Source of the DNA: JAAZNO01 sp012798275
GTDB taxonomy: Bacteria; Chloroflexota; Anaerolineae; B4-G1; SLSP01
Direction: 5' to 3'
Assembly (NCBI GenBank): GCA_035347995.1
Contig: DAOPQD010000001.1
Span: forward strand, 62,001 to 126,000
DNA length: 64,000 nucleotides
In this document: positions 48,294 to 56,169 of the stretch, piece after piece
How positions within the stretch are numbered: the first letter of the stretch is position 1
How the letters are laid out: every line of letters begins with the position of its first letter
The notes under the pieces: generated by a model
Database searches by the model: none
Seen by the model: only the letters and a program-made list of their open reading frames with translations
What the model was told of the DNA's origin: nothing
Program-made: the position numbers and the translations under genes

Positions 48294-51200
48294 ATGCCTG
48301 ATCCCTTTGCGATGCCTTTCACCCGGCGAGGATATCTCGATGCGTTGGAGGATCATGTCGTCCTCTTCGACGGCGCGACCGGCACCTACCTGGCGCGGAC
48401 GCCGTTGCAGGCGGCGGATTTTGGGGGGCCGCGCACCGAGGGCCTGAACGAGATGCTGTTGTTGCATCGCCCGGAGCTCGTCGAGGCGACGCACCGGGCG
48501 TATTTCGCGGCCGGCGCTGAGGCGGTGGAGACAAATTCCTTCCGCGCCAATCGGCTGACGCTGGCGGAGTTTGGCGTGGCGGACCTGGTCATGGAGCTCA
48601 ACCGGCGCGCTGCACAGCTGGCACGCGGCGTTGCCGACGGGGTCGCGGCGGAAACGGGGACGCCGCGCTTCGTGGCGGGGTCCCTCGGGCCGACGGGACG
48701 GCTCCTTTCTCTGGAAGAGGGTGCGGCGACGAGCTTCGACCTGCTGGTGGACGTCTACGCTGAGGCGGCGCAAGGCCTGCTCGAGGGCGGGGTGGACGTG
48801 GTGCTGCTCGAGACGCAGCAGGATCTCCTCGAACTCAAGGCCGCGATCCAGGGCGTCTGGCGCGCGTTCCGACGCCTGGGTCTGCGGGTGCCATTGCAGG
48901 CGCAGGTGACGCTCGACGCGAGCGGCAGGCTGCTGACCGGCCCGGACATCGCCGCGGCGGCGGTGACGCTCGCCGCGTTGCCCGTGGACGTGCTCGGCAT
49001 GAATTGTTCGACCGGCCCGGAGGAAATGCGCGACGCCGTCCGGCGGCTGGCCGTGCTCAGCCCCCGGCCCATCTGTGTGATGCCCAACGCCGGGATGCCG
49101 GAGAACGTCGGCGGGAAGGCAGTGTACACGCTGGCACCGGAGATCTTCGCCTCGGCGATGGTGGAGTTTGTGGCGTGGGGTGTCCGCGCGGTAGGCGGTT
49201 GCTGTGGAACCGGCCCGGAGCACATCGCGGCGCTGCGTCAGGCGTTGGCAGGCGGAGCGGCAGGGCAGAGGAGTGGCGGAGCCGATAAGATAGGGTTTGA
49301 TGGCGCTGCCGCTTTGCCCTATCTCGCCAGCGGCGTGCAGGCGGTGGCGTTGCAGCAGGAGCCGCGTCCGTTGCTCGTCGGAGAGCGCATCAACACGCAG
49401 GGGTCCAAGGCCGCGCGCACCCTCGTGCTCGAGGAGCGCTATCCCGCCCTGGTGACGCTGGCCGAGGAGCAGGTGAACGCGGGCGCGCACGTCCTCGACG
49501 TGTGCGTGGCGCTGACGGAGCGCGCTGACGAGGCTGAGACGATGGCGCATGTCGTGTCGCTGCTGGCGCGCAACACGCCGGCGCCGTTGATGTTGGACAC
49601 GACCGATCTGGCGGTGATGCGGGCGGCGTTGCAACGCTATCCCGGTCGGGCGATCCTCAACTCCGTGAACCTCGAGGGCGGTGAGGCGCGGGCGCGGGAG
49701 ATCCTCACCCTTGCGCGGGAGTTCGGCGCGGCGTTGATCGCGTTGACGATAGACGAGGCGGGCATGGCGAAAACTGCTGAACGCAAGCTCGCCGTGGCCA
49801 GGCGTCTGTACGCCCTCGCCGTGGACGAAATCGGCCTGCCGCCGCACGCGCTGATCTTTGATCCGCTCACCTTCACCCTGGCGACGGGGGATCCGGAGAG
49901 CGCGGGCGCGGCGTTCGAAACGCTGACGGCGGTGCGGCGTCTGAAGGCGGAATTGCCCGGCGCGCTCACCAACCTGGGCGTCAGCAACGTCTCTTACGGG
50001 CTGCGTCCCGCCGCGCGACGGGTGCTCAACAGCGTGTTCCTCTTCCGCGCTGTGGAAGCGGGCCTCGACGTCGCTATCGTCAATCCGGCGCAGATCACGC
50101 CCTATGCCGATATTCCGTGGGCCGAACGCGCTCTGGCGGATGAGGTGATCTTCAACCGTCGCCCGGCGGCGCTGGCGGAGTTCATCGCGGCTTTCGAGGG
50201 CGAACGCGCCGCGGCGGCTGTGGAGTCCATCCCCCAGGATCCCGCCGCGCAGCTCTACGAGGCGGTGTTGCGCCGTCGCCGTGAGGGCGTGGAGGCGTTG
50301 GTGGAAGCTTGCCTGGCGACGCATCCGCCGCTGGAAGTGCTGAACGGCATTCTCCTGCCGGCGATGAAGGAGGTGGGGGACCGTTTCGGCGCGGGGGAGT
50401 TGATCCTGCCCTTCGTGTTGCAATCCGCCGAGGTGATGAAGGCCGCCGTCGCGCGGTTGGAGGGCGCGCTGGACCGCGCGGAGGGCGCCTCCAAGGGCGT
50501 GGTGGTGCTGGCGACCGTTTTCGGCGATGTACATGACATCGGCAAGAACCTGGTGAAGACGATCCTCGTCAACAACGGCTATACCGTCCATGATTTGGGC
50601 AAGCAGGTGCCGGTGGACGTGATTCTCGATCAGGCGGTGGCATGGGGGGCGGACGCCATCGGCCTGAGCGCGCTGCTCGTGGCCACGAGCCGGGAGATGG
50701 CGCGCGCGGTGGAGGAGCTGCAGCGGCGCGGACTGGAGATTCCGTTGTTGGTGGGGGGGGCGGCGATCAACCCGGCCTTCGCGCAGCGCATTGCCGTCCC
50801 CGAAGGCGGCGAACTCTATCGCGGCGGGGTCTATTACTGCAAGGACGCCTTCGAGGCGCTGCAGGTGTTGGAACACATCGTCCTCTTCAAGCCGGCGCCG
50901 GCGGAGCACGCGCACGGTGAAGAGCAGGGGAGCGGAGCAGCGGAGGAGCAGAGAGGCAGGGGAGCGGAGGTGCAAGGGAGTTGCGCTACTTGTGCGGGCT
51001 GTGGTTCGGCGCCTCTTCCCATTCCCCTCTCTTCCCATTCTCCCGTCACGCTTTCTCCCCCGTTCTGGGGCTACCGCACTCTCACGGAAATTCCCCGCGA
51101 GGAGCTCTTCGAGCTGCTGGATCGCAAAAGTCTCTATCGCGTGGGGTGGGGCGCGCGGGGGGCGACCGGCGCGGTGTGGGAGGCGTTGCAGGCTGAGTTC

Positions 51201-51794
51201 GAGGCACGGCTGGCGGAAATGTGGCCGGCGGCGTCGTATCTCCGTCCGCAGGCGCTCTACGGCTATTTTCCTGTCGCGTCGGAGGGCGAGACGTTGGTGG
51301 TTTATGATCCACGGGAGCCGGAGGCGCGGCGCGAGATTGCCCGTTTCACTTTCCCGCGGCTGAGGCGGGGCGAGGCGTGCCTGTGCCTGGCGGATTACTT
51401 CGCGCCGGTGACGAACGACGCGGTGGACGTGGCAGCGTTCCAGGTGGTGACGGTGGGCGCGGGGGCGGCGGAGCGTTTCGGGGCGCTCGAGGCGAGTGGC
51501 GCGTACAGCGCCGCCTATTTCGTCCATGGGCTGGCGGCGCAGACCACCGAAGCGCTGGCGGAATGGATGCATCGTCGCATCCGCCGCGAGCTTGGATTGG
51601 CGGAGGGCCAGGGCAAGCGCTACTCCTGGGGCTATCCCGCCTGTCCCGACCTGGAGGGGCATCGGATCCTCTTTGGGCTGCTGCCGGCGGAGGCGGCGCT
51701 GGGGATGCGGCTTTCTGCGGCGGGGCAGCTCATCCCTGAGCACAGCACCGCCGCGATGGTCGTGCCTCATCCGGCGGCGCGGTACGTGCCTTAG
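48294..51794 (+). CDS. metH: Cobalamin-dependent methionine synthase
   Basis: A 1,166-residue MetH with all four modules. Homocysteine-binding zinc domain about 18-320 (Cys238 in MNCSTG, Cys303-Cys304 in GGCCGTG); methyltetrahydrofolate domain about 355-615 (ERINTQGSK onward); cobalamin cap and Rossmann domains about 655-875 with DVHDIGKN (lower-ligand His747); and the S-adenosylmethionine reactivation domain about 925-1166 (RYSWGYPACPDL near 1105). Between the last two lies an unusual low-complexity linker (about 876-922) encoded by DNA that matches intergenic repeats elsewhere in the window. GGAG lies before the ATG. It makes methionine from homocysteine and 5-methyl-THF. Confidence 0.95.
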   Translation: MPDPFAMPFTRRGYLDALEDHVVLFDGATGTYLARTPLQAADFGGPRTEGLNEMLLLHRPELVEATHRAYFAAGAEAVETNSFRANRLTLAEFGVADLVMELNRRAAQLARGVADGVAAETGTPRFVAGSLGPTGRLLSLEEGAATSFDLLVDVYAEAAQGLLEGGVDVVLLETQQDLLELKAAIQGVWRAFRRLGLRVPLQAQVTLDASGRLLTGPDIAAAAVTLAALPVDVLGMNCSTGPEEMRDAVRRLAVLSPRPICVMPNAGMPENVGGKAVYTLAPEIFASAMVEFVAWGVRAVGGCCGTGPEHIAALRQALAGGAAGQRSGGADKIGFDGAAALPYLASGVQAVALQQEPRPLLVGERINTQGSKAARTLVLEERYPALVTLAEEQVNAGAHVLDVCVALTERADEAETMAHVVSLLARNTPAPLMLDTTDLAVMRAALQRYPGRAILNSVNLEGGEARAREILTLAREFGAALIALTIDEAGMAKTAERKLAVARRLYALAVDEIGLPPHALIFDPLTFTLATGDPESAGAAFETLTAVRRLKAELPGALTNLGVSNVSYGLRPAARRVLNSVFLFRAVEAGLDVAIVNPAQITPYADIPWAERALADEVIFNRRPAALAEFIAAFEGERAAAAVESIPQDPAAQLYEAVLRRRREGVEALVEACLATHPPLEVLNGILLPAMKEVGDRFGAGELILPFVLQSAEVMKAAVARLEGALDRAEGASKGVVVLATVFGDVHDIGKNLVKTILVNNGYTVHDLGKQVPVDVILDQAVAWGADAIGLSALLVATSREMARAVEELQRRGLEIPLLVGGAAINPAFAQRIAVPEGGELYRGGVYYCKDAFEALQVLEHIVLFKPAPAEHAHGEEQGSGAAEEQRGRGAEVQGSCATCAGCGSAPLPIPLSSHSPVTLSPPFWGYRTLTEIPREELFELLDRKSLYRVGWGARGATGAVWEALQAEFEARLAEMWPAASYLRPQALYGYFPVASEGETLVVYDPREPEARREIARFTFPRLRRGEACLCLADYFAPVTNDAVDVAAFQVVTVGAGAAERFGALEASGAYSAAYFVHGLAAQTTEALAEWMHRRIRRELGLAEGQGKRYSWGYPACPDLEGHRILFGLLPAEAALGMRLSAAGQLIPEHSTAAMVVPHPAARYVP
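50919..51060 (+). repeat. Purine/pyrimidine-asymmetric repeat inside metH (family E)
   Basis: A purine-rich run (GGGGAGCGGAG and AGAGGCAGGGGAGCGGAGG, about 50919-50985) and then a pyrimidine-rich run (51012-51060, with CTCTTCCCATT twice) stay in frame across the linker between the cobalamin and reactivation domains. The run resembles, in reverse, the CTCTCCC...TTGCTCCCCTGC tract at 56108-56163. Confidence 0.65.
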
Positions 51795-51851
51795 GTCGAG
51801 GATTTTCCCCCGGTTGAAGTCGAATCGGCCCGATTGGGGGAAGTTCCATTC

Positions 51852-51880
51852 TTGTCAAATTCTTCTTCTCATGCTATACT
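51852..51880 (+). promoter_or_regulatory. Promoter upstream of ppk2
   Basis: TTGTCA (51852-51857), a 17-base spacer and TATACT (51875-51880) precede family C words (GAAGGTGCGAACGTAAG) and a family G element. The leader to ppk2 is about 180 bases. Confidence 0.65.
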
Positions 51881-51951
51881 GGTGAATGTGGGAAGGTGTG
51901 AAGGTGCGAACGTAAGAGCAGCGACGGCGACGGCTCACCGGTTCGACACGA

Positions 51952-52058
51952 GCCAACCGCGCTGAAGCGCGGTGTTTGAGGACGTCGCAGCCCCGGGGGC
52001 CAGGAATTTCTAATCTGATTCGTGAAATTCGTGTGCATTCGGGGCCATTTTCGAAGGA
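51952..52058 (+). repeat. Family G element supplying the ppk2 ribosome binding site
   Basis: A 107-base copy about 93% identical to 33831-33937. It starts GCCAACCGCGCTGAAGCGCG (a hairpin) and ends CCATTTTCGAAGGA, directly joined to GG, making AAGGAGG at 7 bases before the ppk2 ATG. Before it, 51890-51950 carries family C and A words. Confidence 0.8.
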
Positions 52059-52065
52059 GGGCCGC

Positions 52066-52947
52066 ATGGGAAAGGGAAAAAAGAAGTCTGACAAGCACGA
52101 GAAAGCCCCAGTAGAAACTTCTCCGGGGCCAGAAACTCAGAACCTCTCGGAAGCCACCCCCCAGACAGTCAAGACGATTTCCAAACGGGATTATTACCGC
52201 GAGCTGGGCCAGCTGCACATCGAGTTGGTGAAGCTCCAGGAATGGGTCAAGTACAAGGGCCTCAAGGTTGTGGCGGTTTTCGAGGGGCGGGACGCCGCCG
52301 GCAAGGGGGGAGCGATTAAGAGCTTCATGGAACCCCTGAATCCCCGCTACGCGCGTGTCGTGGCCCTGGGGGTGCCCACCGAGCGCGAGAAGACGCAGTG
52401 GTATTTCCAGCGTTATGTCGCGCATCTACCGGCCGCCGGCGAGATGGTCTTCTTCGACCGCAGCTGGTACAATCGCGCCGGGGTGGAGCGGGTGATGGGC
52501 TTTTGCACTGAAGAGGAATATCGTGAATTCCTGCGTTCCTGCCCCGAATTCGAGCGGATGTTAGTGCGTTCCGGCATCATCCTGGTGAAGTATTGGTTCT
52601 CGGTGAGCGATGAGGAACAGGAGCGGCGGTTCCAGGCGCGGCTAGATGATCCCACCCGGCGGTGGAAACTCAGCCCCATGGATTTGGAATCGCGCACGCG
52701 ATGGGTCGAGTATTCCAAGGCCAAAGACGAGATGTTCAAGTACACGGACATCAAGCAGGCGCCGTGGTACGTGGTCAATGCCGATAACAAGCGCCGCGCG
52801 CGTTTGAATTGCATCAGCCACTTTCTCTCCCTCATTCCCTACGAGGATTTGACGCCTGAACCCATCGAGCTGCCGCCGCGTCAGCCGGATACGGGGTATG
52901 TCCGCCCGCCGATCACGGATCAGACCTTCGTGCCGGAAAAGTATTGA
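52066..52947 (+). CDS. ppk2: Polyphosphate kinase 2
   Basis: A 293-residue PPK2 kinase. Walker A FEGRDAAGKGG (near 72-82), Walker B FFDRSWYNRAG (near 127-137), the lid loop RRFQARLDDPTRRWKLS and a C-terminal APWYVVNADNKRRARL block are intact. It transfers phosphate between polyphosphate and nucleotides. A Lys/Glu-rich N-terminal tail of about 40 residues precedes the fold. The start at 52066 is set by AAGGAGG; an in-frame extension upstream lies in repeat DNA and is rejected. A terminator-like hairpin follows. Confidence 0.93.
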   Translation: MGKGKKKSDKHEKAPVETSPGPETQNLSEATPQTVKTISKRDYYRELGQLHIELVKLQEWVKYKGLKVVAVFEGRDAAGKGGAIKSFMEPLNPRYARVVALGVPTEREKTQWYFQRYVAHLPAAGEMVFFDRSWYNRAGVERVMGFCTEEEYREFLRSCPEFERMLVRSGIILVKYWFSVSDEEQERRFQARLDDPTRRWKLSPMDLESRTRWVEYSKAKDEMFKYTDIKQAPWYVVNADNKRRARLNCISHFLSLIPYEDLTPEPIELPPRQPDTGYVRPPITDQTFVPEKY

Positions 52948-53015
52948 GAAACAGGCAGAGGGCAGAGCCGGGCGCTGGAGAGCGGGTGTCTCGTGTCATG
53001 GGAGAGGTTTTTTGT

Positions 53016-53037
53016 CAGGCTAAAAGCCTGCTAATTT
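53016..53037 (+). terminator. Intrinsic terminator after ppk2
   Basis: CAGGCT (53016-53021), AAA and AGCCTG (53025-53030) form a short hairpin followed by CTAATTTT, 70 bases after the ppk2 stop and just before the zinc-ribbon gene. Confidence 0.65.
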
Positions 53038-53056
53038 TATGGAGGAGTGGCAGGAG

Positions 53057-53710
53057 ATGGTAGAGCAGATTGCATTTACGTCCAACTACAGTGATTTGAG
53101 CACTGACCGCGGTTTTCAGTTCGAGTTTCAATGCGATCGTTGTGGCTCTGGCTTTCGGACACACTTCAAAGCGTGGTCTACCGGGACGGCCAGCTCGGTG
53201 CTGGATGCCGCGAGCAGTTTGTTCGGGGGCGTTTTCAGCCAGGCGGCAGATGTAGGCGAGCGCGTGCGCTCCGCAGCCTGGCAACGTGCGCACGATGAGG
53301 CATTCCAGGAGGCGATGGAGGAAGTCCGTCCCAGCTTTGTGCAGTGCCCGCGTTGCTCGGCGTGGGTCTGTCGCAAGAGCTGCTGGAACGAGAAGCGGGG
53401 TTTGTGCAAGGAATGCGCTCCGGATCTGGGCGTGGAGATGTCGGCCGCGCAGGCCAGCCGCTCCGTTGAGGAGGTTTGGTCGCACGCTGCCATGGCCGAA
53501 GAGGACAAACGACTGGGTGAAAAGGAGTGGCGGCAGACGATCCGCGCGACTTGTCCTAACTGCGGCATCCCGTTAGCGACTAACGCCAAGTTCTGTCCTG
53601 AATGCGGGGCCAAACTTAAGGTAGAGGAGCGATGTACGGAGTGTAACGCATTGCTCACCCCCAACGCCAGGTTCTGTCCTGAATGTGGCGCGAAAGTGCC
53701 ATCGCGCTAG
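53057..53710 (+). CDS. Multi-zinc-ribbon protein of unknown function
   Basis: A 217-residue protein with four zinc-ribbon-like units: CDRCG near 20, CPRC and CRKSC and CKEC near 98-125, then two C-terminal ribbons, CPNCG with CPECG and CTECN with CPECG (about 166-210), the last in the double-zinc-ribbon style. A helical region (about 35-85) with a Gly-rich stretch lies between. The ATG at 53057 is preferred over 53039 because GGAGGAG lies between them. It could be an adaptor or nucleic-acid-binding protein; no enzyme motif is seen. Confidence 0.7.
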   Translation: MVEQIAFTSNYSDLSTDRGFQFEFQCDRCGSGFRTHFKAWSTGTASSVLDAASSLFGGVFSQAADVGERVRSAAWQRAHDEAFQEAMEEVRPSFVQCPRCSAWVCRKSCWNEKRGLCKECAPDLGVEMSAAQASRSVEEVWSHAAMAEEDKRLGEKEWRQTIRATCPNCGIPLATNAKFCPECGAKLKVEERCTECNALLTPNARFCPECGAKVPSR

Positions 53711-53729
53711 AGCACGATTCAGAAAAGCG

Positions 53730-53757
53730 GACGCCGGCCCTCGCGAGGGCCGGCGTC
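53730..53757. terminator. Perfect palindromic terminator between convergent genes
   Basis: GACGCCGGCCCTC pairs with GAGGGCCGGCGTC around GC, a 28-base perfect palindrome, followed by TCGTT. It serves the zinc-ribbon gene and the end of the long leftward operon. Confidence 0.8.
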
Positions 53758-53773
53758 TCGTTATGCCCGCAGC

Positions 53774-54847
53774 TCACGCGGGAGGCAGCAGGGCATCCGT
53801 CGGACACCGGCTGATGCACAGGCCGCATTGGGCGCAGCGCTCCTCGTGGAGGCGGATTTTCTTTTCCTCCAGATAAAGCGCCCCGTAGACACAGCTGGTC
53901 ACGCAGCGGTTGCAACCGGTGCAACGCTCGACCACGAGCCGTGGCGGTTGTGTCATTTGGGGGATGAGCTGTCGCAGCGCCATCCCGCGAATGTCCTCCA
54001 CGGAAGTGTAGCCGTGCCCGTCGAGCCATTTCCCCAGCTGCGCGGCGATTTTTCCATAGATTTGCGGCCCGTTGGTGATGGCGGCGGTGCAGACCTGGAC
54101 GGCCGTCGCGCCCGCCATGAGAAATTCGACCACATCCGCCCCAGTGCTGACGCCGCCGACGCCGATGACGGGGACCTGCACCACGCGGGCGATGTCGTAG
54201 ACCATGCGCAGGGCGATGGGCTTGAGCGCCGGCCCGGAAATCCAGCCGTAGCCCTTGCCGCCCATCCATGGACGGCCCCCATGTTCGATGTCCACGCCGA
54301 AGGCTGGCCCGTAGGAGTTGACCGCCACGATACCGTCGGCGCCGGCCTCTTGAGCCGCCAGGGCCAGCGCTTGTGGCTCGCGGAAGGGGCTCATCTTCAC
54401 CCAAACTGGGACTCCCACGGCCTTGGCCGCGCGGATGGCGTCTTGCATTGGGCCTGGATCGTCGCTGATGTAGTGCGTGCTCAGCTCGAGGGCGTCAGCG
54501 AAGGGGGCGACGCGCGGGGCGAGCGCGGCGATGTCGGCGGCGCTGTAGCCGAGGCTGATGATGACCGGCAGTCCTGCCTGCCGGGCGAGGGCATATTCCA
54601 CCTCGATCCACTGCTCGGGCGGCAGCTCCGACCAGAGTTCCGTGTTGAGGAAATAGGTCCTGAAGTCCGCCATGTTAGGGCTGGGGACGTCGGCAGCCTT
54701 CACGGAGATGGTCTTCGTCACCAGAGCTGCCGCGCCGCCCTTCGCGCAGGCCAGCAAAGCCTCGCCGTTCCGCACGGGAGGTCCCGCCGCCGGCATGACG
54801 GGGTGAGTGAGGGTGAGTCCACAGAGTTGCGTCGTCAAATTTGCCAT
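53774..54847 (-). CDS. Dihydroorotate dehydrogenase-like flavoprotein with two [4Fe-4S] clusters
   Basis: A 357-residue fusion of an FMN TIM barrel and a C-terminal 2x[4Fe-4S] ferredoxin domain (CTGCNRCVTSC and CAQCGLCISRC, about 308-350), the layout of dihydropyrimidine dehydrogenase PreA. FMN-site elements are clear (VWVKMSP, GVGGVSTGADVVEFLMAGA, VQVCTA). The active-site loop is not canonical: where PreA/DPD has NxSCPHG and a catalytic Cys, this reads ELSTHYISDDPGPM without Cys. The substrate may therefore differ from uracil or thymine. It is the last gene of the operon that starts with a BMP-type importer. Confidence 0.8.
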   Translation of the reverse strand: MANLTTQLCGLTLTHPVMPAAGPPVRNGEALLACAKGGAAALVTKTISVKAADVPSPNMADFRTYFLNTELWSELPPEQWIEVEYALARQAGLPVIISLGYSAADIAALAPRVAPFADALELSTHYISDDPGPMQDAIRAAKAVGVPVWVKMSPFREPQALALAAQEAGADGIVAVNSYGPAFGVDIEHGGRPWMGGKGYGWISGPALKPIALRMVYDIARVVQVPVIGVGGVSTGADVVEFLMAGATAVQVCTAAITNGPQIYGKIAAQLGKWLDGHGYTSVEDIRGMALRQLIPQMTQPPRLVVERCTGCNRCVTSCVYGALYLEEKKIRLHEERCAQCGLCISRCPTDALLPPA

Positions 54848-54869
54848 AGGATGTCCTCAGTTAGAAGTT

Positions 54870-54971
54870 ATAAGGCAAGAGCCACAAGCCATCAGTCAGA
54901 GAGCTCTTGACCTCTGACCTCTGATCTCTGACCTCTGATCTCTGACCTTTGATCTCTGACCTTTGATCTCT
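54870..54971 (+). repeat. Tandem TCTGACCTCTGATC repeat (family F)
   Basis: From 54909 the gap consists of alternating CTCTGACC and TCTGATC (or TTTGATC) words, about four periods of 14-15 bases, ending at the stop of the LLM gene. It is preceded by AAGAGCCACAAGCCATCAGTC. No gene or promoter is seen here. Confidence 0.75.
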
Positions 54972-55977
54972 ATTGTGTCGCAAACGTATCAATCATCAAC
55001 TTCACATCGCCCAGCGGGTAGAGGATGGGGCAGGTCGCGCCGCGCTTGAGGTACTCCTGCACCCTGGCGATGACCTCCGCCGGCGTGCCGGTAGCGGTGA
55101 TGCGGAGGACGAGGTCATCCGGCACGTAAACCATCGCCTTCTGGATTTGCTCCTTCGTGGCGGGCCAGCCGAGGATGCTCTGAATTTTGTCCACGACGTC
55201 CTGCGTTACGCCACTGGCTTTGGCGATGTGCGGCTGTTGTGCCAGATATTGGGTGAGCAGCATCTTCGCCCCACGGATGGCTTCATCGCGGTCTTCGTGG
55301 ACGGAGCACACGATGAGCTGCGGGCGGTCGAGGTCGTAGACGCTGCGTCCGGCGCGCCGCGCGCCGATGTCGAGCAACTCCATAGCCTTGTCGTTGTACT
55401 CCGGCGGGACGCAGTAGTTGAGGACGGTGCCATCGGCGATCTCGCCGGCCAGCTCCATCATCTTGTCGCCGGTCGCGCCGATCATGATGGGGACGTTGCG
55501 CGGCTCGCGGCGTCCGTGAACTACGTCCAGCTCGATGCCCTCGACGTGGAGAAATTCCCCGTGGAAGGTCACATTTTCCATGGCGAGCAGGCGGCGCAAC
55601 ACTTCAACGGTCTCGCGCATTGCCTGTAGCGGCTTGCGGCGCTCGATGCCCACATTGCGCGCCAGGGGGTCCCACCACGCGCCGATGCCGCAGATGATGC
55701 GATTGGGGGCCAGGTCATCGAGGGTGAGGAAGGTGGCCGCGAGCAGGCCGATGTTCCGCGTCCAGTTATTGATGACGCCCGAGCCGACTTTGATGCGCTC
55801 GGTGACGGCGGCAAAGGCGGCCATGGGGACGATGGCGTCGCGCACCAGGCGGCTTTCGGCCTGCCAGACGGCCTCGAAACCGCGCGCCTCGGCGTAACGC
55901 GCGTATTCCATGCCATCCCGGAGAGGATGTGCATCCTGCAAGTACAAAGCGACCCGTGGTATTTCGGTCTGTGGCAT
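54970..55977 (-). CDS. F420-type LLM-class flavin/F420-dependent oxidoreductase
   Basis: A 335-residue luciferase-like TIM barrel of the coenzyme F420 branch (methylene-H4MPT reductase-like): GFEAVWQAES near 33, a bulge IKVGSGVINNWTRN near 62-75, the GIGAWWDPLARNVG segment near 97 and VPIMIGATGDKMMELAGEIADG near 160-182. Such enzymes transfer hydride between F420H2 and an organic substrate. The neighbours cofE and npdG support F420 as the cofactor. AAAGGAG lies before the ATG. The substrate is unknown. Confidence 0.85.
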   Translation of the reverse strand: MPQTEIPRVALYLQDAHPLRDGMEYARYAEARGFEAVWQAESRLVRDAIVPMAAFAAVTERIKVGSGVINNWTRNIGLLAATFLTLDDLAPNRIICGIGAWWDPLARNVGIERRKPLQAMRETVEVLRRLLAMENVTFHGEFLHVEGIELDVVHGRREPRNVPIMIGATGDKMMELAGEIADGTVLNYCVPPEYNDKAMELLDIGARRAGRSVYDLDRPQLIVCSVHEDRDEAIRGAKMLLTQYLAQQPHIAKASGVTQDVVDKIQSILGWPATKEQIQKAMVYVPDDLVLRITATGTPAEVIARVQEYLKRGATCPILYPLGDVKLMIDTFATQ

Positions 55978-56015
55978 GATAGTCTCCTTTACGATAGCGG
56001 GTTAGCGAACAATTA

Positions 56016-56163
56016 GTGATGGGAAATGGGTAATGGAAAATGGGTAATGGGTAATGGGTAATAGGGAATGGGTAATAGGGAATGGGTAACAAATAATGAG
56101 TGATCCACTCCCCCTCTCCCTCTCTCCCCCTCTCCCTTGCTCCCCTGCTCCCTTGCTCCCCCG
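56016..56163 (+). repeat. AATGGGTAA tandem tract then CTCTCCC tract (families D and E)
   Basis: 56016-56100 is about eight copies of AATGGGTAAT-like units; 56108-56163 is a C/T-only tract (CTCCCCCTCTCCCTCTC, then CCTTGCTCCCCTGCTCCC). The same order, on the minus strand, occurs at 63335-63446. It fills the gap between cofE and the LLM gene. Confidence 0.8.
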
Positions 56164-56169
56164 CGCCTT

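Noticed and set aside
48243..51770. 1,175-codon minus-strand frame opposite metH
   Set aside because: MetH on the plus strand has complete catalytic motifs; the antisense translation is Arg/His/Gln-rich and lacks any start signal.
54909..54971. Possible CRISPR array
   Set aside because: The units are 14-15 bases in direct tandem without spacers and no cas gene is in the window.
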